Assembly: GCF_029338555.1 (NCBI RefSeq)
Contig: NZ_CP119989.1
Coordinates: 1,054,001-1,118,000 of the forward strand
Length of the DNA: 64,000 bases
Reading direction: 5' to 3'
Source of the DNA: Halobaculum marinum
GTDB lineage: Archaea > Halobacteriota > Halobacteria > Halobacteriales > Haloferacaceae
This document shows, in pieces, positions 16,498-24,507 of the stretch. The notes beneath the pieces were generated by a model, which saw nothing but the letters and a program-made list of their open reading frames with translations, had not been told where the DNA came from and did not search any database. Made by a program: the position numbers and the translations under genes. Position 1 is the stretch's first letter. Each line of letters opens with the position of its first letter.

Positions 16498-17745
16498 ATG
16501 AGTGGCAGTCCCGGCACGTCCCAGTCGCACAGGGAGACCGACCGCGCTGTCTCGACCGTCAGGGCGGTCGCCGCCGCCGTCGTCGTCCTGGTCGCCGCAG
16601 TCGGTGGGGCGTTCGCGCTCGGGGTCGTGGGCGCGCCGTCGGTCGTCGGCGTGGAGAACCGCTTCGGCGAGGTGACCAACGAGACGACCGTCGTCGAGAG
16701 CGACCTCGTCGTGAACAACCCCAACCCGATCGGCGTCCGCCTCGGCGGCGTGACCGCAGACTACGCCGTCACGATGAACGGTATCACGATGGCCGAGGGG
16801 ACGAAGGAGGGCGTCGGGGTCACGACCGGCAACACCTCAGTCCCGTTCGAGACGAGTCTCGACAACTCGAAGATCCCGGCGTGGTGGGTGAGTCACGTGA
16901 ACAACGGCGAACACACCGACCTGCTCGTGGACGCCGACGTGCGCTCGTCGCTCGTCGGGCAGAGCTACGGGACGCAGGTGAGTCGCGACGTGAACACCTC
17001 GATCATCGAGGCGTTCCGAACGAGTGAGCCGAAGCCGTTGAACGCGAGTTCGCCGGTCGTCTCAGACCCCGTGTTGATCCTCGAACGCACGGAAGCCGAC
17101 TGGGGCACCGTGGACGACGACACCACCGAGGTGGAGATGACGCTGTACCTCCACAACCCCAAGTCGTACCCGATCACTGTCTCGAAGATCGGCTACGACA
17201 TCTACATGAACAACATCACGATGGGGAGCGGTGAGGCCGGCCGGACGACCGCCATCCCGCCGGGAGAGACCGTCGCGGTCGAGGCGACCACCGAGATTCG
17301 CACCCAGCGCCTCGACGAGTGGTGGGTGTCGCACCTCCAGCAGAACCAGGTGACCGACCTCACCATGCCGTTCTACCTCGTCATCGATCTGTCGGAAGCC
17401 GGCGCGGGCGAACAGCGCATCCACCTCGACGGCTACCAGCGAACGGTCGAGACGGACCTCTTCGGAACGAAGAACGCGACCGACAGCGGCGCGGCGACCG
17501 ACGCCGAAGACACCGACGAGAGCGGCACCGACGGCGACGACGAGTCGACGGCGACGCCGACCGACGACACGAACGAACCGTCGACCGAGACTGCGACGCC
17601 GACCGGAACCGCGACGCCGACGCCGACCCCGGACGGCTCCGACGACGGTCCGCTCGGGACGCCCGTCCCGACAGAGACGCCGACCGGCACCACGACCACC
17701 AGCGACGACGGGCTGTTCGCGGTCGCCGCGACCGTGCCACGCTGA
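16498..17745 (+). CDS. Membrane-anchored protein with two LEA14/WHy-like domains and a Thr/Pro stalk
   Basis: A 415-residue protein with an N-terminal anchor helix (about residues 22-48). Two LEA type 2-like domains follow. The first has NNPNP at 73-77 and WWVSHV at 129-134; the second has HNPKS at 219-223 and WWVSHL at 275-280, so both pairs are 56 residues apart and the protein is an internal duplication. Residues about 325-400 are low-complexity, rich in Asp, Thr and Pro (TATPTGTATPTPTP), like glycosylated stalks of archaeal surface proteins. Several N-glycosylation sequons (NETT, NTSV, NASS) fit an outside location. There is no C-terminal anchor. Role unknown. Confidence 0.82.
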   Translation: MSGSPGTSQSHRETDRAVSTVRAVAAAVVVLVAAVGGAFALGVVGAPSVVGVENRFGEVTNETTVVESDLVVNNPNPIGVRLGGVTADYAVTMNGITMAEGTKEGVGVTTGNTSVPFETSLDNSKIPAWWVSHVNNGEHTDLLVDADVRSSLVGQSYGTQVSRDVNTSIIEAFRTSEPKPLNASSPVVSDPVLILERTEADWGTVDDDTTEVEMTLYLHNPKSYPITVSKIGYDIYMNNITMGSGEAGRTTAIPPGETVAVEATTEIRTQRLDEWWVSHLQQNQVTDLTMPFYLVIDLSEAGAGEQRIHLDGYQRTVETDLFGTKNATDSGAATDAEDTDESGTDGDDESTATPTDDTNEPSTETATPTGTATPTPTPDGSDDGPLGTPVPTETPTGTTTTSDDGLFAVAATVPR

Positions 17746-17764
17746 CACGCGGTGCCGACAACGC

Positions 17765-17770
17765 TTTACA
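17765..17770 (+). promoter_or_regulatory. TATA-like box pointing at an ATG at 17792
   Basis: The sequence tttaca is centred 25 bases before ATG 17792. That ATG is out of frame with the conserved gene that follows, which matters for the start of that gene. Confidence 0.55.
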
Positions 17771-17849
17771 CGCGGGCGAAAACTGGGAACCATGCCCCGG
17801 AGTATCACCGCTCCTGATCGAGTTCTCGGACGGTAACGCAACCACCTCT

Positions 17850-18248
17850 GTGGACGGCGATGCCATCGTCGTCGAGGTGGACGGTGCGACGTACGAACTG
17901 ACACGCGAGGCCGCCGCGGACCTGCAGGAGTCGCTGGCGGACGCGCTGACCGAACGGCGGGAGTTCTTCCGGACGGCGGGGGAGTTCCGCGCCGACGGGA
18001 GCTACGTCGTCTCGCGCAAGGCCGCCGACTCGGCGGGGAACGCGAAGGTGTTCGACTCCTTCGAGGAGGTTCGCCGCCTGTACGACCGCCTGCCGGAGAC
18101 GTTCGACGCCGACGACGTGGGGACCACCGGCATCACCGGGTCGCGCCGGCACATGCTGATCCGGCACTTCGCCGAGCACCCCGCGTTCGACTGCCGGATC
18201 CACCGCCGGAATCCGCTGACCGGTCGCAAGGAGGACGGCGAGGAGTAG
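17850..18248 (+). CDS. Conserved haloarchaeal protein of unknown function; 5' end uncertain or frameshifted
   Basis: The frame reads TYELTREAAADLQESLADALTERREFFRTAG and continues through SYVVSRKAADSAGNAKVFDSFEEV to RRHMLIRHFAEHPAFDCRI, a compact helical protein that looks conserved but whose function I do not know. I list the first in-frame GTG. The TATA box at 17765-17770 instead points to ATG 17792, which runs out of frame and stops after 14 codons (MPRSITAPDRVLGR). Either a one-base frameshift lies between 17795 and 17835, or translation starts at CTG 17814 or GTG 17850. The region downstream is intact. Confidence 0.7.
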   Translation: MDGDAIVVEVDGATYELTREAAADLQESLADALTERREFFRTAGEFRADGSYVVSRKAADSAGNAKVFDSFEEVRRLYDRLPETFDADDVGTTGITGSRRHMLIRHFAEHPAFDCRIHRRNPLTGRKEDGEE

Positions 18249-18375
18249 TCCGCCGCGCACTGCGGGTTCCGGAGACGGCCGAAGCCGCTCGGCGCAGCGA
18301 CCGCTCCTCACTTCTCGCGTCTACTGAGCCTTCCACCGGTCGGTCTCACAGAAGTCGTGGGCGGCGCGGTCTCGT

Positions 18376-18420
18376 GCCGCGCCGCCGTTTCCCGAGACGC
18401 TCGCTGCGCTCGCGTCTCGC
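18376..18420. repeat. Direct repeat copy 1 (about 44 bases) with hairpin
   Basis: Nearly identical to 18511-18554, including the run gccgccgtttcccgagacgc. The inverted repeat GAGACGC/GCGTCTC spans 18394-18418. Confidence 0.85.
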
Positions 18421-18510
18421 CGTACTCGCGGGTCGCTGGGCTCCCCGCTCGCCCAATCGGGGCCTCCCGGTGGTCGGCCATACAAGATTCGTGGGCGGCG
18501 CGGGACAGGA

Positions 18511-18554
18511 CCGCGCCGCCGTTTCCCGAGACGCTCGCTGCGCTCGCGTCTCGC
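18511..18554. repeat. Direct repeat copy 2 (about 44 bases)
   Basis: Matches 18376-18420 base for base over the shared core. The flanking cgtgggcggcgcgg is also repeated (about 18356 and 18490), so the duplicated unit is about 65 bases with a short variable middle. Confidence 0.85.
18528..18552 (-). terminator. Hairpin directly after the PhoU-like gene, putative terminator
   Basis: GAGACGC pairs with GCGTCTC around an 11-base, partly self-complementary middle (tcgctgcgctc). It begins three bases after the stop codon at 18556. There is no clear T-run on the coding strand, so a transcript-stabilising role is also possible. Confidence 0.5.
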
Positions 18555-18555
18555 G

Positions 18556-19587
18556 TTACTCGATCGTGACGAACTCGTTCTCCTCGTTCAGCGCGAGGTT
18601 CGCGGCGACCTCCGCGATCCGCATCGCGTACTGCGCCGTCTCCTGGAGGCTGACGAGCACCTCACGCACCTGGAGCAACTGCGCGTTCGACATCTCCGGC
18701 AGGTCGGTGAGGATGTCGTTCTCGCGGTCTTTCAGCTCGCGGAACAGGTACTTCACCTCGATCGTGAGCGCGTAGTCGCGCTTGACCGCGGCCTCGACGG
18801 CCATCGCGGTGATCTGGTCGACCTGGTCGGTGAAGTCGCGGATGCGCCGCATCGTCGCGTCGTCGACGTCGAGCGTGTTGCCCTCGGCCTCCATCGCGAT
18901 CTCGGCGATGTCCTCGGCGTTGTCCGCGATGAGTTCGAGGTTCTTCGCGATCGAACGGTAGCCGATCAGCGGGAACCCCGAGTCGAGGCCGACTGCGCGC
19001 GCGAGGTTCGGGTTCTGGTACGCCGTGAAGATGAGGCGAAGCAGGAGGACGAAGATCTTGTTCGCCTGCCGCTCGCGGTTGAGCGCGCGCTGGGCCAGGT
19101 CGGCGTTGCCGTGGGCCAGCGCCTTTACCGCCTCGCCGCGCATCGTCGACCCGGTGTTCTCCAGGCGTTCGAGCAGGTTGTCGAGCGTGAAGTCCTCGGG
19201 GTCGACCGAACAGCGAATCGCGATGTTCTCCGGCGTCTCCTCGATGACGCCGAGGCCCATGAGCTGCGTCTCGGCCTTGTAGACGGCGTTGATGTGGTCG
19301 GAGCCGAGCGCGCCGTCCTCGGTGGTGATGTTGATGACGCGCCGGCCGAGCACGTACTGCGCGAGGATCGCGCGTTCGAGCGCGTCGGCGTCGAGGTTGT
19401 CGGCGTGGAGGGTCGCCTCGGCGTCCTCGGTGCTCGCCGACTCCGGCAGCACCGTCAGCGTCCCCTTCCCGCCCATCCGGAGCGACACCTCGTCGCCCTT
19501 CTCAACGTTCTGTTCTTTCGCCCATTCGGCGGGCAACGTCATCGCCAGCGTCGAGGGGCCCAGTCGTTGGACCTTCCGCGTTTCCAT
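18556..19587 (-). CDS. AbrB-domain/PhoU-like phosphate uptake regulator
   Basis: A 343-residue protein. Residues 1-48 form a SpoVT/AbrB swapped-hairpin DNA-binding domain (VQRLGPSTLAMTLPAEWAKE, KGDEVSLRMGGKGTLTVLP). Residues about 115-340 are PhoU-like helical bundles with the metal-binding style motif IADNAEDIAEIAMEAEG (about 216-232). PhoU proteins relay phosphate status to the Pst transporter, but no pst gene is near, so this is probably a stand-alone regulator of phosphate or another process. A TATA-like ggttaagg lies about 27 bases upstream of the ATG. Length is normal for the archaeal fusion type. Confidence 0.88.
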   Translation of the reverse strand: METRKVQRLGPSTLAMTLPAEWAKEQNVEKGDEVSLRMGGKGTLTVLPESASTEDAEATLHADNLDADALERAILAQYVLGRRVINITTEDGALGSDHINAVYKAETQLMGLGVIEETPENIAIRCSVDPEDFTLDNLLERLENTGSTMRGEAVKALAHGNADLAQRALNRERQANKIFVLLLRLIFTAYQNPNLARAVGLDSGFPLIGYRSIAKNLELIADNAEDIAEIAMEAEGNTLDVDDATMRRIRDFTDQVDQITAMAVEAAVKRDYALTIEVKYLFRELKDRENDILTDLPEMSNAQLLQVREVLVSLQETAQYAMRIAEVAANLALNEENEFVTIE

Positions 19588-19697
19588 AGCTGTCAGGACC
19601 CCCTAGACGACCTTAACCTTGTCCCCATGTCCATAATACCCGTGGCGAGATATGTAAGGATCGACCGCCTGACTTATCACGCGGGGTCGACTCGGCC

Positions 19698-20762
19698 TCA
19701 GACGATTTTCATCATCCGCCGCTCGAAGCGCCCGACGCGCACTTTCTCCCAGCCACGCAGCGCCTCGTCCAGGTCCGGGTCGTCGGTGTCGACGCGCAGC
19801 ACCCGGAGGTCGTCGAGTTTGTCGCGCGAGGCGACGACCTCCACGTCGCACTCGCGGATCACCGCGGGCGACAGTTGGGGGTTGCCGCGGCCGAAGACGA
19901 ATCCCTGTCCGCCGATGGGTGTGACGACGATGACGTTGTCCTCGCCGAGCGCGTCGAGAATCTCCGCCTCCGTCGCGTCCAGTTCGACGACCTCGCCGTC
20001 GCGGAACACGTCGACGCCGATGGGCGACCCCTCGAAGCCGAGTCGCTCCTTCACCTCGCCGACGGTCGACCCGGGCCCGAGCACCCACGTCGTCTCTGGG
20101 CGAGCGCGCACGTCCTCGGCGACGCCCTCGGCGAGCGACTCGACGGTGCCACCGCCGATCTGTTTCCCAGACTGGAGTTGCTCGGCGACGGGGACGTGCG
20201 CGACGGCGCGGAGTTCGGGGTTGACCTCGCCCTCGCGGTAGTCGTCCTCGTCGATGTCCATCACCTCCCGGCGTTCGGTGCGCTCGAACGTCGCGGCGGC
20301 GTAGGCGGCGTCCTCCGGGGAGACGGCGAACACCGACGAGTACACCTTCACCCCTGCGGGGACGCCGAGCATCGGCGTGTCGCTCCCCGCCAAGCCCTCC
20401 GCCACGTCGGCGGCGGTGCCGTCACCCCCGACGAACAGCACGAGGTCGACGCCGGCCTCACGGAACGCCGCCACGGCGCGGCCCGTGTCGTCGCTGGTCG
20501 TCTCCTCGCCCGCGGGCGTGCCGAGCACCTCGGGGTCGAACCCCGCCGCGCGGACTTCGCTCGCGCCCATCGGGTCGCCCCACGCGACCAGGTCGGCGTC
20601 GGGTGCGCGCTCGGCGAGGGCGTCGAGGGCACGGCGAGCGCGGTCTGGCGCGCGCGGGTCGGCCCCCCGGGCGCGCGCCTCCGCGACCTTCCCGTCTGTG
20701 CCCTTCAGGCCGACGCGGCCGCCCATGCCCGCGATGGGGTTGAGCAGGAAGCCGATTCGCAT
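19698..20762 (-). CDS. ATP-NAD kinase-like protein (COG3199 type)
   Basis: A 354-residue protein of the NAD kinase/diacylglycerol kinase fold. It begins RIGFLLNPIAGMGGRVGLKG, where the GMGG motif is diagnostic, and has the nucleotide-binding GGDGTAADVAEGL near residue 113. Members of this group are annotated as predicted polyphosphate or ATP-dependent NAD kinases; the true substrate of archaeal ones is not settled. The C-terminal half contains the GGGTVESLAE and DVFRDGEVV segments. A TATA-like cttttgcc on the coding strand sits 28 bases upstream of the ATG. Confidence 0.82.
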   Translation of the reverse strand: MRIGFLLNPIAGMGGRVGLKGTDGKVAEARARGADPRAPDRARRALDALAERAPDADLVAWGDPMGASEVRAAGFDPEVLGTPAGEETTSDDTGRAVAAFREAGVDLVLFVGGDGTAADVAEGLAGSDTPMLGVPAGVKVYSSVFAVSPEDAAYAAATFERTERREVMDIDEDDYREGEVNPELRAVAHVPVAEQLQSGKQIGGGTVESLAEGVAEDVRARPETTWVLGPGSTVGEVKERLGFEGSPIGVDVFRDGEVVELDATEAEILDALGEDNVIVVTPIGGQGFVFGRGNPQLSPAVIRECDVEVVASRDKLDDLRVLRVDTDDPDLDEALRGWEKVRVGRFERRMMKIV

Positions 20763-20886
20763 ACCGAGGGGCGGCGCGCGGGCGGCAAAAGCGCCCCGAA
20801 TCCGGGGGCAGGCGCACCGCTATTCGATGTGGACGCTGACGGACGGAGGACGGGAGAACTCGGTGGGGACCTCTGTGTATCCGGTT

Positions 20887-21339
20887 CTACAGCAGACCGA
20901 GGTTCAGCGCGTACGGCCACGGGGCGGAGGCGAGCGCGAGAAACGCGAGCGCCGCGCCGGCCATCACGGTGTTCTTGAGGAAGCTCGTCATCTCGTCTTG
21001 CTGCTGGTCCTCGGGGACGGCCCAGAAGTTGTGGATGGTGACCGCCGACAGCAGCAGGAACACCGCGAGGCCGCCCGCGGCGACGACGACGAACGCGCCC
21101 GTCGCGATGCCGAGGCCACCGAGCAGGAGCAGGCCGCCGGAGAACAGCGTCGCGAGCCGCGGCGCCGGGACGCCCTTCGCCTCGGAGTAGCCAGCGAGGC
21201 CGTCGGTCATCATGAAGTGGTTCAGTCCCATGAACGCGAGGACGAAGCCGAACAGGAGCCGCGCGAGGAGGAACACCTCGGCGGAGCCGGCGCTGTTGAA
21301 CAGGTCGGACGCACCCTGGAGCACGATTGTGTCGAACAT
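20887..21339 (-). CDS. DoxX family membrane protein
   Basis: A 150-residue protein with four hydrophobic helices in the DoxX pattern. The first carries the typical ARLLFGFVLAFMGLNHF (about residues 22-38), and a polar loop GYSEAKGVPAPRLATLFSG leads into the second. DoxX proteins link to thiosulfate or quinone redox in some archaea, but most members are of unknown role. I chose the second ATG (MFDTIVLQ) because the TATA-like aaattataac (21365-21374) is 30 bases upstream of it. An inverted repeat lies just beyond the TATA box. Confidence 0.82.
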   Translation of the reverse strand: MFDTIVLQGASDLFNSAGSAEVFLLARLLFGFVLAFMGLNHFMMTDGLAGYSEAKGVPAPRLATLFSGGLLLLGGLGIATGAFVVVAAGGLAVFLLLSAVTIHNFWAVPEDQQQDEMTSFLKNTVMAGAALAFLALASAPWPYALNLGLL

Positions 21340-21364
21340 CGACCGATGGTACACGACGCCCCAA

Positions 21365-21374
21365 GTTATAATTT
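21365..21374 (-). promoter_or_regulatory. TATA box of the doxX-like gene
   Basis: Reads aaattataac on the coding strand, one of the best TATA matches in the window, centred 30 bases before ATG 21339. Confidence 0.7.
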
Positions 21375-21387
21375 CCCTGACATTGGC

Positions 21388-21400
21388 GTAACCGGGTTAC
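21388..21400. promoter_or_regulatory. Inverted repeat GTAACC-G-GGTTAC, candidate operator
   Basis: Two perfect six-base arms flank one G. The site lies 14 bases upstream of the doxX-like TATA box, so it could hold an activator or extend the BRE region. Confidence 0.5.
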
Positions 21401-21585
21401 ACGGCTGTCACTCGCGTTCATTCAGGGTTCTACAGCCTCCAATCGGTCGATCCCCTCATTCAGAATCATCGTCCGAACTCTACTCTCGCACATCTGATAG
21501 TTCTTCGACGGTCGACCTCCTCGCCTCGTCCCGTCGCGGTCGGCGTCGCAACCGACGGGGACGAACCACCGGGAGCGACGGAGGT

Positions 21586-22053
21586 ATGGCCGCTCGACCC
21601 CTCGATCCGACCATGTACACGGGGCGGACCGAACAGCCGTGTTGCCTGTGCGACTCGCCGGACACGGTGGCCCGGATCGACATCCCACCACGGGCGGTCC
21701 AGTTGATGAAGCACTCCGACCCCATCGCGTGGCGCGACATCGTGGGCGAGGTGTCCATCCACTTCTGTGAGTCCGACTGGGAGACCGTGGTGGACCTCGT
21801 GGTGAACCTCGGGATGAACCCGCTGTCGCGGTGCAACGTCGCGCGCGCCTCCTTCCACCTCCGGGAGGACTTCGAGGCGCTGTTGAACGCCACCCGGGAG
21901 GAACCGGACCAGACGGAACTGGAGGAACGACTGCTCGCGGCCGCCGACGAGACGCTGTCGAACGTCGACGACCCGATGACCGAACAGCGCGACGTGGTCG
22001 AGGCGCGGGTGGTCGTGGACTCGCTGACGGAGTTGGGCGTCGCGTCCGCCTGA
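21586..22053 (+). CDS. Hypothetical cysteine-containing soluble protein, 155 aa
   Basis: The N-terminal part has PCCLCDSPD (about residues 19-27), a CxxC-like cluster, with further Cys in IHFCESDWE (about 65) and SRCNVAR (about 86). These, with a His at HFC, could form a zinc site. The rest is acidic and helical. No family is recognised. The start could also be the ATG at 21613 (MYTGRTEQ), which would remove nine residues; no Shine-Dalgarno or TATA box decides. The gene stands alone between the doxX-like and DICT genes. Confidence 0.7.
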   Translation: MAARPLDPTMYTGRTEQPCCLCDSPDTVARIDIPPRAVQLMKHSDPIAWRDIVGEVSIHFCESDWETVVDLVVNLGMNPLSRCNVARASFHLREDFEALLNATREEPDQTELEERLLAAADETLSNVDDPMTEQRDVVEARVVVDSLTELGVASA

Positions 22054-22160
22054 CGCCGTCGTCCCGACGCCTCGCGGTGCGTGTGCGCGCGAAGTGGCAC
22101 GCCCGGACCACGACGGTGATAGGCTTATCCCCCTCCCCGATGTAGCGCCGCTGAGAGAAG

Positions 22161-22883
22161 ATGTCGTTGCGCGCAGTCATCGCGTCCGTCGAGGACCGCG
22201 AGAAGCGGTTGACGGTGTTCGATCCCCCCGACGAGGCGGTCGTCGAGGAGCTGCGCGAGTACTTCGCCTCGCAGGCGGTTCGCGTCGAGGTCGGCAGCAC
22301 CGACAGCGGGCTCTCGGGCTACGTCGTGCTGTCGGACGAACACGACGACGAGGTGCTCGCGGCGGTCGACCTGCGGCACCTCGACGGTGACCTGACGGCG
22401 GCGCCGGGCGAACAGGGCGCGTTCGCCCCGATCCTCGAACACCTCGACGGCGCCACGTTCACCTCCTACGACATCCCGCAGATGATGGCCGCGACGCGGG
22501 AGATGGAAGACCGCGCGTGGCGCGCGGGGACGGGCGAACTCCACGCGGGGTTCCAGCGCGTCGGCGCCATCCGCGCGCAGAAGGGGGTGTACGAGGACCT
22601 CGCCACCAAACACCTCGACATCCACACGTACTGCGCACCGAGCGACGACCACCCGGAGATCGAAGGCGTCACGATCCACCAGGTGGACTCCCGAGAGATC
22701 GCCGAGTCGTGGTTCGTCGTCTACGACGGCGGCGGCAACCCCAACGACGCGTGCGCGCTCCTCGCCGAAGAGCGCGGTGACACCGACGGACGACGGTTCT
22801 ACGGCTTCTGGACGTACGACCCTGCGATCGTCGGGCGTGTGCTCGATCACTTGACCGAACAGTACGTACTTTCAGCTAACTGA
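22161..22883 (+). CDS. DICT sensory domain protein
   Basis: A 240-residue soluble protein. The opening LRAVIASVEDREKRLTVF and the middle MAATREMEDRAWRAGTGELHAGFQR (about residues 109-133) match the DICT domain, named for its links to diguanylate cyclases and two-component systems. In haloarchaea such proteins occur as stand-alone light or redox sensors of unproven role. A conserved-looking core YCAPSDDHPEI and HQVDSREIAESWFVVYDGGG follows. A TATA-like gcttatcc lies 25 bases before the ATG, so the transcript is probably leaderless. No partner kinase is adjacent. Confidence 0.8.
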   Translation: MSLRAVIASVEDREKRLTVFDPPDEAVVEELREYFASQAVRVEVGSTDSGLSGYVVLSDEHDDEVLAAVDLRHLDGDLTAAPGEQGAFAPILEHLDGATFTSYDIPQMMAATREMEDRAWRAGTGELHAGFQRVGAIRAQKGVYEDLATKHLDIHTYCAPSDDHPEIEGVTIHQVDSREIAESWFVVYDGGGNPNDACALLAEERGDTDGRRFYGFWTYDPAIVGRVLDHLTEQYVLSAN

Positions 22884-22956
22884 CAACCTACCGGTGGGTT
22901 TCCGACGGTTTCCGACAGGTTATATGCGTGGCTGACTGAACGGTTAGACAACACCG

Positions 22957-24507
22957 ATGTCACACCGTTTCAGCGCGAGCGTTATCGCGGCAGTACTCTG
23001 CCTGTCACTGGTCGGCCCCGGCTTCGTCGGCGTCGCCGCGGCGGTTGAGGATCCGCGGTTCGAGGCGGACGTGCCCGAACCGGTCGTACAGCCAGGAACG
23101 ACCCAACAGCTGACGGTCGAACTCACGAACGACGCAGCCGACTACGACGAGACCGTCGAGCCGGCGTACGACGTCCGCGCGACCGTCGGCGACACCGACG
23201 GGATCGAGGTGCTCTCGGGCACTCGCGAGGTCGGTCGGATGGGTAACGGCGCCACGCGCGCGGTTACTGTCCAGATCGACGTGGCGGCCTCCATCGCCGG
23301 TGGGACCCACCGCGTCCCCATCGTCGTCGAGTACCGCGACGAGGACGACCGCGACGAGGTCGTCACCCAGACCGTGTACGCCACCGTCCGCGTCCAAGAG
23401 CGCGCGCGGTTCGCCGTCGAGTCCGTCGACTCTGCGGCGCCCGTTGGCGGTTCCGGCCCGGTCGACGTGACCATCCGGAACGTGGGTGAAGAGCAGGCGT
23501 CCAACGCCGTGGTCGCGTTCCAGTCCGGGAACTCGGATCTCACGTTCGGGCAGTCGGCGAGTGCGCGCCGGTTCGTCGGCACGCTCGCGCCCAACGAGAC
23601 CGCGACGGTGAGCGTCGACGCGACGCTGTCGTCGTCCGCTGAGACCCGCGAGTACGCCGTCGACGCGACCGTCGAGTACGAGACCGTGGAGGGCGCCTCC
23701 GCGACCTCCCGGCCGCTGTCGTTCGGCGTCCTGCCGATCCCCGAGCAGACGTTCGGCGTCGAGGGACTGGAGAGCACCCTCCGCGTCGGCGAGGAGGGAC
23801 AACTCACCGGAACGGTGACGAACACTGGCGAACAGACCGTGACGAACGCGGTCGTGCTGTTCGAGACGACCAACCCCAACGTCTCGCCGTTGGAACCGGA
23901 GGTGGCCGTCGGCTCGCTCGCGCCGGGTGAGTCCGCCGAGTTCGCCTTCGACATCGAAGTGTCCGACGCCGCGGAGGCCGGCCCACGCCAGTTCACGCTG
24001 CGCGTGCAGTACCGCGACCCAGATGGCACCCAGCAGACCGGCGACCCAATCGACGCGCCGGCGACCGTCGCCGAAGAGCGTGACGAGTTCGCCGTCAGCG
24101 TCGTCAACGGGAGCTTCGAGTCTGGCAGCAGCGGGACGCTCACGCTCGAGGTGACGAACAACCGCGAGACGACCGTGCGCGAAGTCTCGGCGAAGCTGTT
24201 CCTCGACGCGCCGCTGTCCTCCAGCGACGACGAGGGGTTCATCGACGTGCTCGAACCCGGCGAGACGAAGGAGGTGACGTTCGACCTGTCGATGGCCGGT
24301 TCCGCCATCGTCGGCAAGAAGTACCCCGCGAGCGTCGACTTCCGCTACGAGACGAGCGAGGGTGACACGCTCATCTCCGACACCTACCGCGTGCCCATCC
24401 GCGCGACCGCCGCCAGCGGCGGCGGCATCCCGCTCGGCCTCGTCGGCGTCGTCGCAGTCGTCGTCGTCGGACTGATCGGGGGCGTCATCGTCAGGCGCAA
24501 CAGATGA
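22957..24507 (+). CDS. Secreted COG1361/CARDB-type surface protein with C-terminal anchor
   Basis: A 516-residue exported protein. A signal peptide covers about residues 1-28, ending near VAAAVEDP. Four Ig-like repeats follow, each with a 'T-N-x-G/T-N' core such as RNVGEEQASNAVVAF and TNTGEQTVTNAVVLF, as in NEW3/CARDB domains. A C-terminal helix (GIPLGLVGVVAVVVVGLIGGVIV, about 490-512) and a basic stop-transfer RRNR anchor it. Its stop overlaps the start of the RND transporter by four bases, so it probably works with that pump on the cell surface. A TATA-like ttatat lies about 34 bases before the ATG. Confidence 0.85.
   Translation: MSHRFSASVIAAVLCLSLVGPGFVGVAAAVEDPRFEADVPEPVVQPGTTQQLTVELTNDAADYDETVEPAYDVRATVGDTDGIEVLSGTREVGRMGNGATRAVTVQIDVAASIAGGTHRVPIVVEYRDEDDRDEVVTQTVYATVRVQERARFAVESVDSAAPVGGSGPVDVTIRNVGEEQASNAVVAFQSGNSDLTFGQSASARRFVGTLAPNETATVSVDATLSSSAETREYAVDATVEYETVEGASATSRPLSFGVLPIPEQTFGVEGLESTLRVGEEGQLTGTVTNTGEQTVTNAVVLFETTNPNVSPLEPEVAVGSLAPGESAEFAFDIEVSDAAEAGPRQFTLRVQYRDPDGTQQTGDPIDAPATVAEERDEFAVSVVNGSFESGSSGTLTLEVTNNRETTVREVSAKLFLDAPLSSSDDEGFIDVLEPGETKEVTFDLSMAGSAIVGKKYPASVDFRYETSEGDTLISDTYRVPIRATAASGGGIPLGLVGVVAVVVVGLIGGVIVRRNR

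Larger units (their letters stand above)
18249..18555. other. 307-base intergenic region holding a direct repeat and two hairpins
   Basis: No gene is seen. The region contains two copies of a roughly 44-base repeat, each ending in a GAGACGC/GCGTCTC hairpin. One copy abuts the stop codon of the leftward phoU-like gene. Confidence 0.7.
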
